From Facklamia sp. 7083-14-GEN3 (GTDB lineage Bacteria > Bacillota > Bacilli > Lactobacillales > Aerococcaceae), in contig NZ_JANSGD010000001.1 of the NCBI RefSeq assembly GCF_024742075.1, positions 1 to 64,000 on the forward strand: 64,000 bases of DNA, in the 5' to 3' direction. The translations under genes and the position numbers were made by a program. The notes beneath the pieces are model-generated. The model was given only the letters and a program-made list of their open reading frames with translations, was not told the DNA's origin and ran no database searches. Shown here one piece after another: positions 26,736-36,472 of the stretch (within the stretch, counting starts at the first letter, position 1; every line of letters starts with the position of its first letter).

Positions 26736-28130
26736 TTGAACGTCTGTGATAAAATAAAAAGAATTAGAAAAGATGTAAAGGGGATGAGAAAGATAAAAAA
26801 AAGAAATCATGCTCATGTTATATTGGGCCTAATCTTATTGGTGTTTGGTATAGGACTTCTTTTATTTAAATTAGGAACCGCAAATTTAATCATAAATAGT
26901 TTAGCTTTAATCCTTTTAATAATGGGAATTCTTCGTTTGTGGAAAATTAAATTTGTGTATAAATCTAAAAACTCATCGATAGCTAAGTCTTTTTTAACTA
27001 TATTAAGTTTAGGACAAATTATTTTTGCTTGCGGACTACTGGTTTATCAGCAAAACTCATATCTTTGGATCGTGCGTTTAATTGGAAGTTATCAGTTATT
27101 AGTGGCACTTTTAAATTTCTTTTCTTATTACTTAATGCTTAAAGATGGTGCTATAGAGCGGTATCAACGTTTAGCTTTTGCTTTGGTGAATTTTATATTT
27201 GCGATTGATGGTATTTTAACAACGAATCAGGGATATCCTGCCTTACTTCGTTTAGGTATTTATCTTACTTTCATTGGAATTTCCTATCTAAATGATGGAG
27301 GATTTACTCTATTTGATTCAAGAAAAGAGCAAATTTGGCGAAGAAGTTTGCGATTGCCTTTGCCCGTGATTTTTTCAGCGCTATTCCCTCAAAAATTAAT
27401 TAGCAGTATTGATGAAATAATAGTAGGGAATGTTCAAGATGTTGATACAGATTATAGGGATTCGCTTTATACTTTCAATCAGAGTTTTCCAGAGCAAGGA
27501 GAGAATCTAATCACTATCCAAATTCCTGTCGGTAAGTCAACTTTTGATAAGGTTGGTCATATGAATATTGCTTATAAAAACACTGTTTATTTTTATGGCA
27601 ATCACGATGATGATACAAGAAATTTATGGGATTCAAGTGGAGAGGGTGTCTTAGCGTTAATTGATCGATCAGAGTATCTAACCTTTTCTTTAAAAAATCA
27701 TCTCACAATTGCAGAATATGATATCGCTATTACAAGTCAGCAAGCTCAGAAGCTAGAAGAAAAGTTAACACAGATAAAAGAGCAAACAGTAAACTGGGTT
27801 CCTCAATCTAAAGCAGTCCTTAATTCTTTTGTTGGAAAACTGATGCGTCAAACTGAACATACCAAATTTTACAAATTCAAAGAAGGCCAATTTCAAACTT
27901 ATTTTGTTTTTTGGACAAATTGTGTTTTGTTCTCTGATAATATGCTCGAAGCTATGGGATTGAATCTCTCTCCCTTAGTAGGAATTCAAACACCAGGGAC
28001 TTATTATGATTTTCTAGAAAGAGAATATCAGCAAGAAAAATCAATTGTCTTAGAGCGGAGAATTTACAATCAAGATTTGGGAAAGTATTTAACGAAGATT
28101 GAAAGAGAAGAGTCTAAAAATATCAATTAA
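26736..28130 (+). CDS. polytopic membrane protein with C-terminal permuted NlpC/P60 (papain-like)-type domain, function unknown
   Basis: The N-terminal ~190 residues carry about six hydrophobic helices in pairs, resembling HdeD/DUF308 proteins. The remaining ~260 residues are soluble. That part has VGHMNIAY (His275) and later FWTNCVLF (Cys396), the order and spacing of permuted papain-like amidases (LRAT/YiiX type: His strand first, NC-containing helix last). This is pattern recognition, not a proven match. TTG 26736 has only a weak AGGT; ATG 26784 (448 residues) is possible but its GGGG is too close. It is divergent from gdhA and ends in its own terminator. Confidence 0.7.
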   Translation: MNVCDKIKRIRKDVKGMRKIKKRNHAHVILGLILLVFGIGLLLFKLGTANLIINSLALILLIMGILRLWKIKFVYKSKNSSIAKSFLTILSLGQIIFACGLLVYQQNSYLWIVRLIGSYQLLVALLNFFSYYLMLKDGAIERYQRLAFALVNFIFAIDGILTTNQGYPALLRLGIYLTFIGISYLNDGGFTLFDSRKEQIWRRSLRLPLPVIFSALFPQKLISSIDEIIVGNVQDVDTDYRDSLYTFNQSFPEQGENLITIQIPVGKSTFDKVGHMNIAYKNTVYFYGNHDDDTRNLWDSSGEGVLALIDRSEYLTFSLKNHLTIAEYDIAITSQQAQKLEEKLTQIKEQTVNWVPQSKAVLNSFVGKLMRQTEHTKFYKFKEGQFQTYFVFWTNCVLFSDNMLEAMGLNLSPLVGIQTPGTYYDFLEREYQQEKSIVLERRIYNQDLGKYLTKIEREESKNIN

Positions 28131-28131
28131 A

Positions 28132-28162
28132 AAAAGTGAAAGTTCAAAGTATTTTCACTTTT
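28132..28162 (+). terminator. terminator after the 26.7-kb membrane protein
   Basis: Ten-base arms 28132-28141 and 28153-28162 form a perfect stem ending in T's, immediately after the stop codon and before the proBA promoter. Confidence 0.65.
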
Positions 28163-28183
28163 CATAGAGAATAGCAAGTAAGC

Positions 28184-28212
28184 TTTACCTAGGCATGAAA
28201 CTTTCCTATAAT
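28184..28212 (+). promoter_or_regulatory. proBA promoter
   Basis: TTTACC (28184-28189) and TATAAT (28207-28212) are spaced by 17 bases. Transcription should start near 28219, which rules out the TTG at 28220 as the proB start and supports ATG 28244. Confidence 0.7.
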
Positions 28213-28243
28213 AAGGCTATTGAATAGTAAAAGAGGTAAAAAA

Positions 28244-29053
28244 ATGAAACGTAGTGATTTGAAAAATGCAAAACGCATTATTATTAAATTAGGAACAAAT
28301 ACAATATTATCCGATGAAGGAATTAATTTTACTAAATTGGATCGCCTAGCCTATGTCTGTGCTAGCTTGATACAAGAAGGGAAAGAAGTGGTCATTGTTT
28401 CTTCTGGGGCTATTGGAGTAGGAAGTATGGAGTTAAATGAAGCCAACTATCCGACGACCATCGCAGATCAACAAGCAGCTTCAGCAGTTGGTCAAACTTT
28501 GTTAATGGGACACTATTCTCGCTTCTTTAAATATTATGGCGTGAATGTGGGTCAAATTCTTTTAACACGAGATGTAGTGGACTATCCTCAATCGCTACAA
28601 AATGTTCAAGTAGCCATGGATACCTTACTAAGACGAAAAATTGTACCGATTATTAATGAAAACGACGCAGTAGCAGTGGAAGAATTAAACCATCAAACCA
28701 AATTTGGCGATAATGATACACTTTCTGCCATAGTAGCTAAAATTATAGAAGCCGACCTTTTAGTTATCCTTTCGGATGTCGATGGTTTATATGATTCAAA
28801 CCCACAACAAAACCCTAATGCTCAACTAATTGATCAAGTCAGTGAAATTACAGACGAAATTCAGCAGATGGCTATGGGAAAAGGATCAGAATTTTCAACT
28901 GGAGGAATGGCTACTAAGTTAAATGCAGCTGAGGTAATTTTTACGACCGACTCTTCCTTAGTCATTACTTCAGGATCCGATCCTTCGATTATTTTTGATA
29001 TTCTTAAAGGTGAAAGTATTGGAACTTTTTTCCATAGGAAAGGGGACAAATAA
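28244..29053 (+). CDS. proB: glutamate 5-kinase
   Basis: First step of proline synthesis: ATP-dependent phosphorylation of glutamate. The 269-residue amino-acid-kinase domain shows IIIKLGTNTI, VSSGAIGVG, NENDAVAV, and FGDNDTLSA with SDVDGLYD. There is no C-terminal PUA domain, as in several Firmicutes. ATG 28244 with AGAGGT upstream is used. proA follows immediately, forming proBA. No proC is present in the window. Confidence 0.95.
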   Translation: MKRSDLKNAKRIIIKLGTNTILSDEGINFTKLDRLAYVCASLIQEGKEVVIVSSGAIGVGSMELNEANYPTTIADQQAASAVGQTLLMGHYSRFFKYYGVNVGQILLTRDVVDYPQSLQNVQVAMDTLLRRKIVPIINENDAVAVEELNHQTKFGDNDTLSAIVAKIIEADLLVILSDVDGLYDSNPQQNPNAQLIDQVSEITDEIQQMAMGKGSEFSTGGMATKLNAAEVIFTTDSSLVITSGSDPSIIFDILKGESIGTFFHRKGDK

Positions 29054-29054
29054 A

Positions 29055-30311
29055 ATGGCGACATCAATCGATTTATTAACTATTGGAAAAAGAGCAAAAG
29101 AAAGCTCCGAAAAATTACGTAAGTTAGGCAGTCAAGCGAGAAACCAGGCTCTATTAGCCATGGCCCAATCGTTGGAGGAGAAGCAAGATAACATCTTAAA
29201 GCAAAACATTCAAGATGTGGAGAACGCGCGAGCGGATGGTATGGCAGTTGCTATGCTCGAGCGATTAACTTTGGATGAAAAGCGTTTTGCATCCATGGTA
29301 GCGGGTATTCGGAAAATCGCGCAATTACCAGATCCGTTAGCCAATACACGTAAGCAATGGATGAATGAATTGGGCTTACGTATTAGTCAAAGACCTGTTC
29401 CGCTGGGTGTAATTGGCATCATTTACGAATCGCGTCCCAATGTAACAGCGGATGCCTCCGGTTTATGTCTTAAAGCAGGGAATGCTGTTATTTTACGTGG
29501 TGGTAAAGAAGCCATCGCCACCAACCAAGCAATTGTTGAAGCCATTCAAGCGGGCCTTGAAGTAGCTGGTTTATCTAGATACTGTGTCCAGTTAATTACA
29601 GACCCTGATCGACAGTTAGTCACTCAATTAATGCAAATGAATCATTATGTTGATTGCTTAATCCCAAGGGGAGGGGCAGGCTTGATTCAAAATGTGGTGC
29701 AAAATGCAACCGTTCCTGTTATTGAAACAGGAGTGGGGAATGTCCACATTTATGTACATGAAAAAGCGGACTTTAAAATGGCACAGTCGATTGTTGTTAA
29801 TGCTAAGACACAACGTCCTTCCGTATGTAATGCTGTTGAGACAATCATTGTTGATGAGACATTTGCTAAAGCTTACTTACCGCAAATAGGGAATGCCTTG
29901 TTTGATGCCAATGTTCAAATCTTAGGAGATGAGCAAACACGTGACTTATTGCCTTATTCCGTTCAAGTCAGTGAAGAAGACTATGAGACTGAATTTTTAG
30001 ATCTAGTGGTGGCAATAAAAATCGTAAAAAATTATGATCAAGCGATTGATCATATTAATCGTTATTCAACTGGTCATTCAGAAGCTATTATTACGCAAGA
30101 TTATTCAGTAGCTCAAGATTTTATGAATGATGTAGATTCTGCAGCTGTTTATGTGAATGCTTCAACTCGTTTTACTGATGGCGAAGTCTTTGGATTTGGA
30201 GGAGAAATCGGTATTTCCACTCAAAAACTTCATGCCAGAGGACCAATGGGGTTAGAGGCTCTCACCACTTATAAATACCTGATAGAAGGTTCTGGTCAAA
30301 TTAGAGAATAA
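29055..30311 (+). CDS. proA: gamma-glutamyl phosphate reductase
   Basis: It reduces glutamyl-5-phosphate to glutamate semialdehyde using NADPH. The 418-residue protein has the ALDH-like motifs GVIGIIYESRPNVT, the catalytic Cys region QRPSVCNAVETI, and the C-terminal FGFGGEIGISTQKLHARGPMG. ATG 29055 is one base after the proB stop and has GGGG upstream; a longer frame from 28995 lies inside proB and is not used. It is part of the proBA operon. Confidence 0.96.
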   Translation: MATSIDLLTIGKRAKESSEKLRKLGSQARNQALLAMAQSLEEKQDNILKQNIQDVENARADGMAVAMLERLTLDEKRFASMVAGIRKIAQLPDPLANTRKQWMNELGLRISQRPVPLGVIGIIYESRPNVTADASGLCLKAGNAVILRGGKEAIATNQAIVEAIQAGLEVAGLSRYCVQLITDPDRQLVTQLMQMNHYVDCLIPRGGAGLIQNVVQNATVPVIETGVGNVHIYVHEKADFKMAQSIVVNAKTQRPSVCNAVETIIVDETFAKAYLPQIGNALFDANVQILGDEQTRDLLPYSVQVSEEDYETEFLDLVVAIKIVKNYDQAIDHINRYSTGHSEAIITQDYSVAQDFMNDVDSAAVYVNASTRFTDGEVFGFGGEIGISTQKLHARGPMGLEALTTYKYLIEGSGQIRE

Positions 30312-30314
30312 TAA

Positions 30315-30345
30315 AAAAGCTGAGACATTGTCTCAGCTTTTTCTA
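30315..30345. terminator. bidirectional terminator between proA and the P-type ATPase
   Basis: A perfect 12-bp stem (30315-30326 with 30330-30341) and three-base loop, with A's before and T's after, lies between convergent genes. Confidence 0.88.
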
Positions 30346-30350
30346 TTGTT

Positions 30351-33056
30351 TTATTGATTGTATTTGTCAGCGAAACCAGTTGTACGCATAATAAATTTAA
30401 CAATTTCTACCACTACTACGATAGAGAAGGCTGCTGCAACGACAATGCCCCATTGTCCAGTTGTTAAGGCATGAACATCAAAGAATTGACTGATACCTGG
30501 AATTAATACCACACCTAAAAGCATTGCTCCTGATACTAAGAAGGCTAAATTTAACCATTTGTTGTCAAATGGATTACGGCTGAATAGTGAAGCAAAAACA
30601 GATTTGACATTATACGAATGGAATAATTGGATTAAACCAAGCGTAATGAAGGCCATTGTCTCAGCAAGAACATGGCGTTCCTCACCAACTAGGGTTGTTT
30701 GCATTGGTCCTTCAGCAGCATACCAGTATACAAATAGAGTGATTAAAGCTTCTAGAATTCCTTGATAAAGGATAGAAGGTGCGACCCCAAAGGATAAGAA
30801 GGAATCTTTTTTAGTACGTGGACGGTGTAACATGACATCGGATTCTGCTTTCTCCATACCTAGTGCAATAGCAGGGAAGACATCCGTTACTAAGTTAATC
30901 CACAAGATATGGATGGGTTCTAGAATAACCCAACCAAATAAAGTGGCTGTAAATAAGGTGATGACTTCTCCAAGATTAGCAGAAAGTAAGAACTGAACAG
31001 CTTTTTGGATATTTGCAAACACTTTTCGTCCTTCTTCAACTGCCACTACAATTGTTTGGAAGTTATCATCAGCTAATACCATGTCTGAAGCTCCCTTAGA
31101 AACTTCAGTACCAGTTATACCCATACCAACACCGATATCTGCTTGTTTTAGGGATGGCGCATCATTAACACCATCACCAGTCATTGAGACAACAGCATCA
31201 TTAGCTTGCCAAGCACGGATAATACGCACTTTGTGCTCCGGTGAAACACGGGCATAGACTGAATAATTTCCAACTTCTTTAGCTAGTTGATCATCTGTAA
31301 TCTCATCTAATTGTGCTCCGGTCATTACGTGGCGTTCATTATCGCTATCATTAGGGTCTAGGATAGTTAAACGTTCAGCAATAGCCTGAGCAGTCATTGC
31401 GTGATCCCCTGTAATCATAACAGTGCGAATACCAGCCAGACGCGCTTTTTCAATAGAAGCTTTAGCTTCTGTTCTTTCTGGGTCAATCATACCGACTAAA
31501 CCAGTGAAAATTAAGTCTTTTTCTAGGGTTTCGGTTGTAACTTCTGTAGGAATTTCATCGATTATTTTATAAGCACCCGCTAAAACTCTTAAAGCTTGAC
31601 GACCTAAATTAGCATTGACTTCAATGATTTCTTCTCTATCTGCTGCGGTCATTTCAATAACTTCTTGATCTTTTTGAATGGATGTTGAGCGCTTAATTAA
31701 TTGATCAGGCGCTCCCTTTACAAATACTAGATAGCGACCATCATCTGTTTCATGAATAGTTGACATCAATTTACGACCTGAATCGAAAGGAATTTCCTCT
31801 ACACGAGGAAATTGTCTTAACTGTCCTTTAAGATCCATATCATGGTCTAAAGCGTATTGAATGAGGGCTGTTTCAGTAGGGTCTCCGTTGACATTTCCTT
31901 GAGCATCGACTTTTGAGTCATTAGGGAAAGCGAATGAACGAATAAACTTGCCACTAGAATCAAGGGGGTCTTGAGCATAATGCAATTGTCCATCATAATA
32001 AACTTTTTCAACTGTCATTTGGTTAAGTGTTAAGGTACCAGTTTTATCTGAGCAGATGACTTTAGTTGATCCTAAAGTTTCAACAGCAGGAAGAGTCCTA
32101 ACCAAGGCATTTCTTGCTGCCATTGTTTGCGTTCCTAAAGAAAGAATGATTGTTGAAATAGCTGGCAAGCCTTCTGGAATAGCGGCAACGGCTAATGAAA
32201 TAGAAACTAATAACATTTGGATTGGCGAGAATCCTTTAAGAAAGACACCAACGATAAAAGTTAAGATAGCAATCGCTATGATTAAGTAGGTAAGTGTTTT
32301 TCCCAGTTTTTCTTGGTCTTTTTGAAGTGGAGTGAGCTGTTTTTCTGTTGAAGATAACATAGCTGCAATATGTCCAACTTCTGTATCCATCCCTGTGTGA
32401 GTAACGACTCCTAAGGCGCGCCCGTAGGTAATATTAGTAGAAGAGAAAGCCATATTGGATCGATCGCCAATCCCAGCTTCTTTTTCAATAACCGCTTCGG
32501 CATATTTTTCAACTGGAACAGATTCACCTGTTAGCGCTGCTTCTTCGACTTTTAAGGAATTAGTTTCAACTAAACGTAAGTCCGCAGGAACAATATCGCC
32601 AGCTTCTAAACTGACTACATCGCCAGGAACAAGTTCAGTTGATTTAATTTTCACATATCCTCCGTCGCGTAATACGTTGGCTTCAGGTGAAGACATATCA
32701 CGCAAGGCGTTAATGGCGTCCTCTGCTTTAGCCTCTTGAAAAACCCCAAGAACAGCATTTAGCAAGACAACAATTAGGATGATGATTGAATCAGTAGGTC
32801 CTTCACCTTCCATATATCCAACAAATGCAGATATGACAGAAGCAACTAATAGAACAATAATCATAAAATCCTTAAATTGGTCAATAAACTTTTGAAGAAG
32901 AGACCTTGTTTCTTCTTCTTTTAGCGTATTTTCACCATATTGTTCCAAACGAGCTTCTACTTCTTTTTGACTCAATCCGCGCTGGATATTGGTATCTAAT
33001 TCGCTAATAATCTCTTGACCAGATTTAGTATAGGCAACAAAATCTTTTGTAGACAT
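30351..33056 (-). CDS. P-type (P2A) cation ATPase, probable Mn2+/Ca2+ exporter
   Basis: It pumps divalent cation out of the cell using ATP. The 901-residue protein has the actuator motif TGES, the M4 motif IPEGLP typical of Ca2+-type pumps, the phosphorylation site DKTGTLT, MITGDH and MTGDGVNDAP, and a C-terminal set of membrane helices. ATG 33056 is used rather than the adjacent upstream TTG because AAGGGGG sits seven bases before it. The 5' leader resembles a yybP-ykoY Mn2+ riboswitch, so Mn2+ detoxification is likely, as in Lactococcus YoaB; Ca2+ transport is also possible from the sequence. Confidence 0.92.
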   Translation of the reverse strand: MSTKDFVAYTKSGQEIISELDTNIQRGLSQKEVEARLEQYGENTLKEEETRSLLQKFIDQFKDFMIIVLLVASVISAFVGYMEGEGPTDSIIILIVVLLNAVLGVFQEAKAEDAINALRDMSSPEANVLRDGGYVKIKSTELVPGDVVSLEAGDIVPADLRLVETNSLKVEEAALTGESVPVEKYAEAVIEKEAGIGDRSNMAFSSTNITYGRALGVVTHTGMDTEVGHIAAMLSSTEKQLTPLQKDQEKLGKTLTYLIIAIAILTFIVGVFLKGFSPIQMLLVSISLAVAAIPEGLPAISTIILSLGTQTMAARNALVRTLPAVETLGSTKVICSDKTGTLTLNQMTVEKVYYDGQLHYAQDPLDSSGKFIRSFAFPNDSKVDAQGNVNGDPTETALIQYALDHDMDLKGQLRQFPRVEEIPFDSGRKLMSTIHETDDGRYLVFVKGAPDQLIKRSTSIQKDQEVIEMTAADREEIIEVNANLGRQALRVLAGAYKIIDEIPTEVTTETLEKDLIFTGLVGMIDPERTEAKASIEKARLAGIRTVMITGDHAMTAQAIAERLTILDPNDSDNERHVMTGAQLDEITDDQLAKEVGNYSVYARVSPEHKVRIIRAWQANDAVVSMTGDGVNDAPSLKQADIGVGMGITGTEVSKGASDMVLADDNFQTIVVAVEEGRKVFANIQKAVQFLLSANLGEVITLFTATLFGWVILEPIHILWINLVTDVFPAIALGMEKAESDVMLHRPRTKKDSFLSFGVAPSILYQGILEALITLFVYWYAAEGPMQTTLVGEERHVLAETMAFITLGLIQLFHSYNVKSVFASLFSRNPFDNKWLNLAFLVSGAMLLGVVLIPGISQFFDVHALTTGQWGIVVAAAFSIVVVVEIVKFIMRTTGFADKYNQ

Positions 33057-33104
33057 CAACTTTCCCCCTTTTATTTCCGTGTTTATAAGTTTGACTTCGA
33101 ATAG

Positions 33105-33243
33105 AAAAAAGACTCATGCCACTTGGGCAACACAAAGCTGCGCTCAACGGCATAAGTCTCACTTTTAAGACTGTACCAGTAGTAAAAACTACTTAACGTT
33201 GTTGATACAGCCAAGATAATATCTACCTTAAGTTACTCCCTTA
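33105..33243 (-). ncRNA. probable yybP-ykoY (manganese) riboswitch with terminator
   Basis: Reading the minus strand, the leader has GGGAGTAAC near its 5' end (33232-33240) and GTGAGACTTATGCC near its 3' part, matching as I recall the two conserved elements of yybP-ykoY (GGGGAGUA and GAGACCUUUGCC-like). The second element forms an 11-bp arm (33149-33159) pairing with 33110-33120 and followed by six T's, a terminator; binding of Mn2+ to the aptamer would prevent it. The stretch 33057-33471 otherwise holds only promoter signals. Confidence 0.75.
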
Positions 33244-33258
33244 TGAACATCTAGCTAA

Positions 33259-33287
33259 ATTATAATCAATCTGACTTTGTTATGCAA
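33259..33287 (-). promoter_or_regulatory. promoter of the riboswitch/P-type ATPase transcript
   Basis: On the minus strand TTGCAT (33282-33287) and TATAAT (33259-33264) are 17 bases apart. The predicted start near 33252 lies just upstream of the riboswitch-like leader. Confidence 0.7.
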
Positions 33288-33471
33288 ATTTTTTTTGCAA
33301 AGAAAGGTAAAGCATAAATTGGGAAATACAAGATGAATTTGAAGAAAGATTGATGAAATTAGGGAAAAATCTTTATAAATTGTGATAATTAAGCGATTTA
33401 AGAACCTTCTTTCCCAATTTATGGTAAAGTAGAATTGTAGATGAAACATAGTATTTAAGGAGGTAATCAGG

Positions 33472-36465
33472 ATGTTTAAGAGAAAAAATATATTATCATT
33501 CGTTTTAGTTAGCAACCTATTGGCTGTGCCGATTTTTGAAACACAAGAGGTTTTAGCCCGAGTTGAAACACAGACACAAGAAAATGTGGTAGAGCCTACT
33601 TTTAATGTCTTTTTACAAGTGGATGAAAATGCCCCTCAATCTCAAAAGAAAATTTCATATGACATCATCGATATAACGAGTCAAGAAGTTGTTTACTCTC
33701 ATCGTAGTGAGGATAAAGAAAAGCAACCAATTGAATTGACCGCTGGCGAATATATTTTCCGTTTATATGATGGAGGTAAATTCCAAAGAGATGACCAATC
33801 AATTAAGCCTTACCAGGTTCAAATTGGTCAGGAAAACCAAGAGAAAGCTGAAGAAATCGCTGATGATTCAGGTGAAATTGTTGAATTAGCTGACCAAACT
33901 ATCGTGTATGATTATGCCTTTACAATTGATGAAAGTCATTTAGAAAAGGCTCCGGTTTTTGCCATTTATTTAGTCGGTGATCAAGTTCAAAATCCTCAAG
34001 TCCCAGAAATTGAATCACTCGCTGAAGATAGTAGTCAAGAGGCCGAAAGTAGTCAGGAAAGCAGTCAAACGGAGGTTGCTAATGAAGTAGGAGATATTAA
34101 TGTAATTCTTCAAGACAGTGCAGGCAACCTCATTCCAAATGTAGGAATAGTTATCGATGATCAAGAAGTTTTGACGAATGAACAAGGGATCGCTCAGTTC
34201 CAAGGAATTGCTGCCGGTAACTATGTAATGACTTTTGGTCAATTGCCAGAAGCAATGACAGGATATGAGATTGAAGAAAATGTAGAGATCTACCCTGGCC
34301 AAGCGACAGAATTTAATCTTACATTGTCAGGTATAATTGAAGATTCAACAACTTCTCAAACAACTGTAGAAGCTAAAGCTGATTTACAAGAAGTAGGAGA
34401 CGTTAATGTAATCCTCAAGGACAGTATGGGTAATGTTGTTCCAAATGTAGGAATTGTTATCGGTGATCAAGAAGTTTTAACGAATGAACAAGGGATCGCT
34501 CAGTTCCAAGGAATTGCTGCCGGTAACTATGTAATGACTTTTGGTCAATTACCAGAAGCAATGACAGGATATGAGATTGAAGAAAATGTTGAGATTTATC
34601 CAGGTCAGGCCTACGATTTTCCTTTGACATTGTCAGGTGTAATTGAAGATTCAACGACTTCTCAAACCACTGTAGAAGCTAAAGCTGATTTACAAATAGA
34701 AGTATACGACCAAGAGGAAGCACCGGTTGAAGGTGTTAAGATAGAATTAACTAATATGGATGATCCAGAATTTAAGCAAGAATTAGTATCCGATCAATCA
34801 GGTATCGCTCAAGCTTCTGAAATACCAGTGGGTAATTATCAATACAAAGTAATTGAAACACCCGAGACACATTCAGCTCAAGGCACATTGTTGGAAGCAC
34901 CAGTGCTTGCCAATGAAGAAAATCGTCAAGTAATTGGTATTACCAAGTTAGACCAAGTTGGTCAACTTAATATCTTAGTTACTGATACTCAAGGCCAAGC
35001 AATTCCACAAGCTCAAGTCCAATTGTTAGGCAAAGTCTATACGACTGATGATAATGGATCTATCTTGATTGATTCATTAGCAGTTGGTAATTACGATGTG
35101 ACCTTGGTGACTGTCCCAGGAAATGCTGATTTAGAAAATAATGTTCAAAGTGTTGAGGTGTCATTTAATCAATCTACTGATTTAACATTTGAAGTAGAAG
35201 AGACGACTACAACAATGGAAACAACAACAACGGTTGAACCAACGACTGAAGAGCCAACTACGACGACCCAGGAGCCCGAAGCTGTCTTGACTATTCAAGT
35301 GCAAGATCAAAATTCTGATGCTGTTGAAGGTGCCAGTATACGTTTAATGAATAAAGAAAATGGTCAAGAACAAGAAATAATCACCGACAGTCAAGGCTTA
35401 GCATCAGCGAGTGACCTTGCTTTGGGCAACTACCAATACCAAGTCAGTCAAACGCCTGAAGGATATGCAGCTGAAGGCAATCTAATAGATGTTGCTGTAG
35501 AAAATGAAGAGCCAGCATTACAAGCTGTGACTATTCAAAAAGAAGATGAAGTGGGTCAAATTTCAGTAGCTATCAGCAATGAGCAAGGTCAAGGTGTTGC
35601 AAATGTCCAAATGCAAATCGGTGAACTAACTGTTGAAACAGATGAGACAGGAATGGCTGTAATCGAAGAAATGCCAGTTGGAAATTATGAAGTCAAGATG
35701 CTTTCTGTTCCTGAATCTTATCGAACAGATCAATTCTCTCCAGAAACGATTGAAGTGGTTGCCAATCAAAAAGTTGAATTAGCTTACCAGTTGGAAGAAA
35801 TTCCTACGACTGAGGAGCCAACCACAACAACAGTCGCACCAACCACTCAAGAATCAACAACTACAACGGTTGCAGAAGAGTCTAAGGTTCCTGAGATGGT
35901 CTTTAAAGACCTAGAGAATGGTGGAGAAGTTCTCTTAACAAAGGCAGAAGCTAAGAAAGTGAATAAAGTTCTTATTCAACCGGTTAACTTAGATCCCGCC
36001 AATCTTCCTTCTGAATTGAAAGGCAAAGATTTTATAGCTTATGAAATCAAGGCTTTTGACCAAAACGGCAGTGAAATAAGATTGGAAAATCCTACTTTAA
36101 TCAAACTTCCTACCCGTCCAATTAATAGTCAACTGTTAGCTATGAAAGTTATGGGACAACAAGTACAAGGCTTAAAAGTACGAGTTAACCAACAAACGGC
36201 CAATGTTGAAAGCCAAGGTCTTGGTACCGTAGCTTTAGTATATGGAGACGCTAAAGCTGACCAAACAACAACTAATCAAACACAAGAAGACGGAAAAGCA
36301 GTTGTTGTTAAGAAGTCAACCGATCGTAAAGAGGCTGAGAAAGGTAATCTACCTACAACAGGTGAAATGACTTCTAAAGTGATTTACCTAGTCGCAGGTA
36401 CATTAGTAGTTGGAGGAGCATTACTCATTGCTCTAAAAAGAAGAAATCAAGTTGAAGATAAATAA
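33472..36465 (+). CDS. LPXTG-anchored surface protein with Cna-B/SpaA-like repeats
   Basis: A 997-residue wall-anchored protein. It has a signal peptide (residues 1-29, cleavage after VLA), an N-terminal region, then a series of beta-sandwich repeats of Cna-B type (motifs VPNVGIVI...TNEQGIAQF...AAGNYVMT). Two of these are nearly identical 102-residue units at 34084-34695. Thr/Glu/Pro-rich linkers (ETTTTVEPTTEEPTTTT) separate later repeats, and the C-terminus is LPTTGEM, a hydrophobic helix and KRRNQVEDK. AAGGAGGT precedes the ATG. The repeats probably form a stalk. No ligand-binding domain is recognised, and no pilin sortase is in the window. Confidence 0.9.
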   Translation: MFKRKNILSFVLVSNLLAVPIFETQEVLARVETQTQENVVEPTFNVFLQVDENAPQSQKKISYDIIDITSQEVVYSHRSEDKEKQPIELTAGEYIFRLYDGGKFQRDDQSIKPYQVQIGQENQEKAEEIADDSGEIVELADQTIVYDYAFTIDESHLEKAPVFAIYLVGDQVQNPQVPEIESLAEDSSQEAESSQESSQTEVANEVGDINVILQDSAGNLIPNVGIVIDDQEVLTNEQGIAQFQGIAAGNYVMTFGQLPEAMTGYEIEENVEIYPGQATEFNLTLSGIIEDSTTSQTTVEAKADLQEVGDVNVILKDSMGNVVPNVGIVIGDQEVLTNEQGIAQFQGIAAGNYVMTFGQLPEAMTGYEIEENVEIYPGQAYDFPLTLSGVIEDSTTSQTTVEAKADLQIEVYDQEEAPVEGVKIELTNMDDPEFKQELVSDQSGIAQASEIPVGNYQYKVIETPETHSAQGTLLEAPVLANEENRQVIGITKLDQVGQLNILVTDTQGQAIPQAQVQLLGKVYTTDDNGSILIDSLAVGNYDVTLVTVPGNADLENNVQSVEVSFNQSTDLTFEVEETTTTMETTTTVEPTTEEPTTTTQEPEAVLTIQVQDQNSDAVEGASIRLMNKENGQEQEIITDSQGLASASDLALGNYQYQVSQTPEGYAAEGNLIDVAVENEEPALQAVTIQKEDEVGQISVAISNEQGQGVANVQMQIGELTVETDETGMAVIEEMPVGNYEVKMLSVPESYRTDQFSPETIEVVANQKVELAYQLEEIPTTEEPTTTTVAPTTQESTTTTVAEESKVPEMVFKDLENGGEVLLTKAEAKKVNKVLIQPVNLDPANLPSELKGKDFIAYEIKAFDQNGSEIRLENPTLIKLPTRPINSQLLAMKVMGQQVQGLKVRVNQQTANVESQGLGTVALVYGDAKADQTTTNQTQEDGKAVVVKKSTDRKEAEKGNLPTTGEMTSKVIYLVAGTLVVGGALLIALKRRNQVEDK
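34084..34695 (+). repeat. two tandem 306-bp repeats in the LPXTG protein
   Basis: Units starting at 34084 and 34390 share most bases, including long identical blocks around 34165-34280 and 34471-34586. Each encodes one 102-residue Cna-B-like module plus linker. Confidence 0.88.
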
Positions 36466-36472
36466 AATTTAG

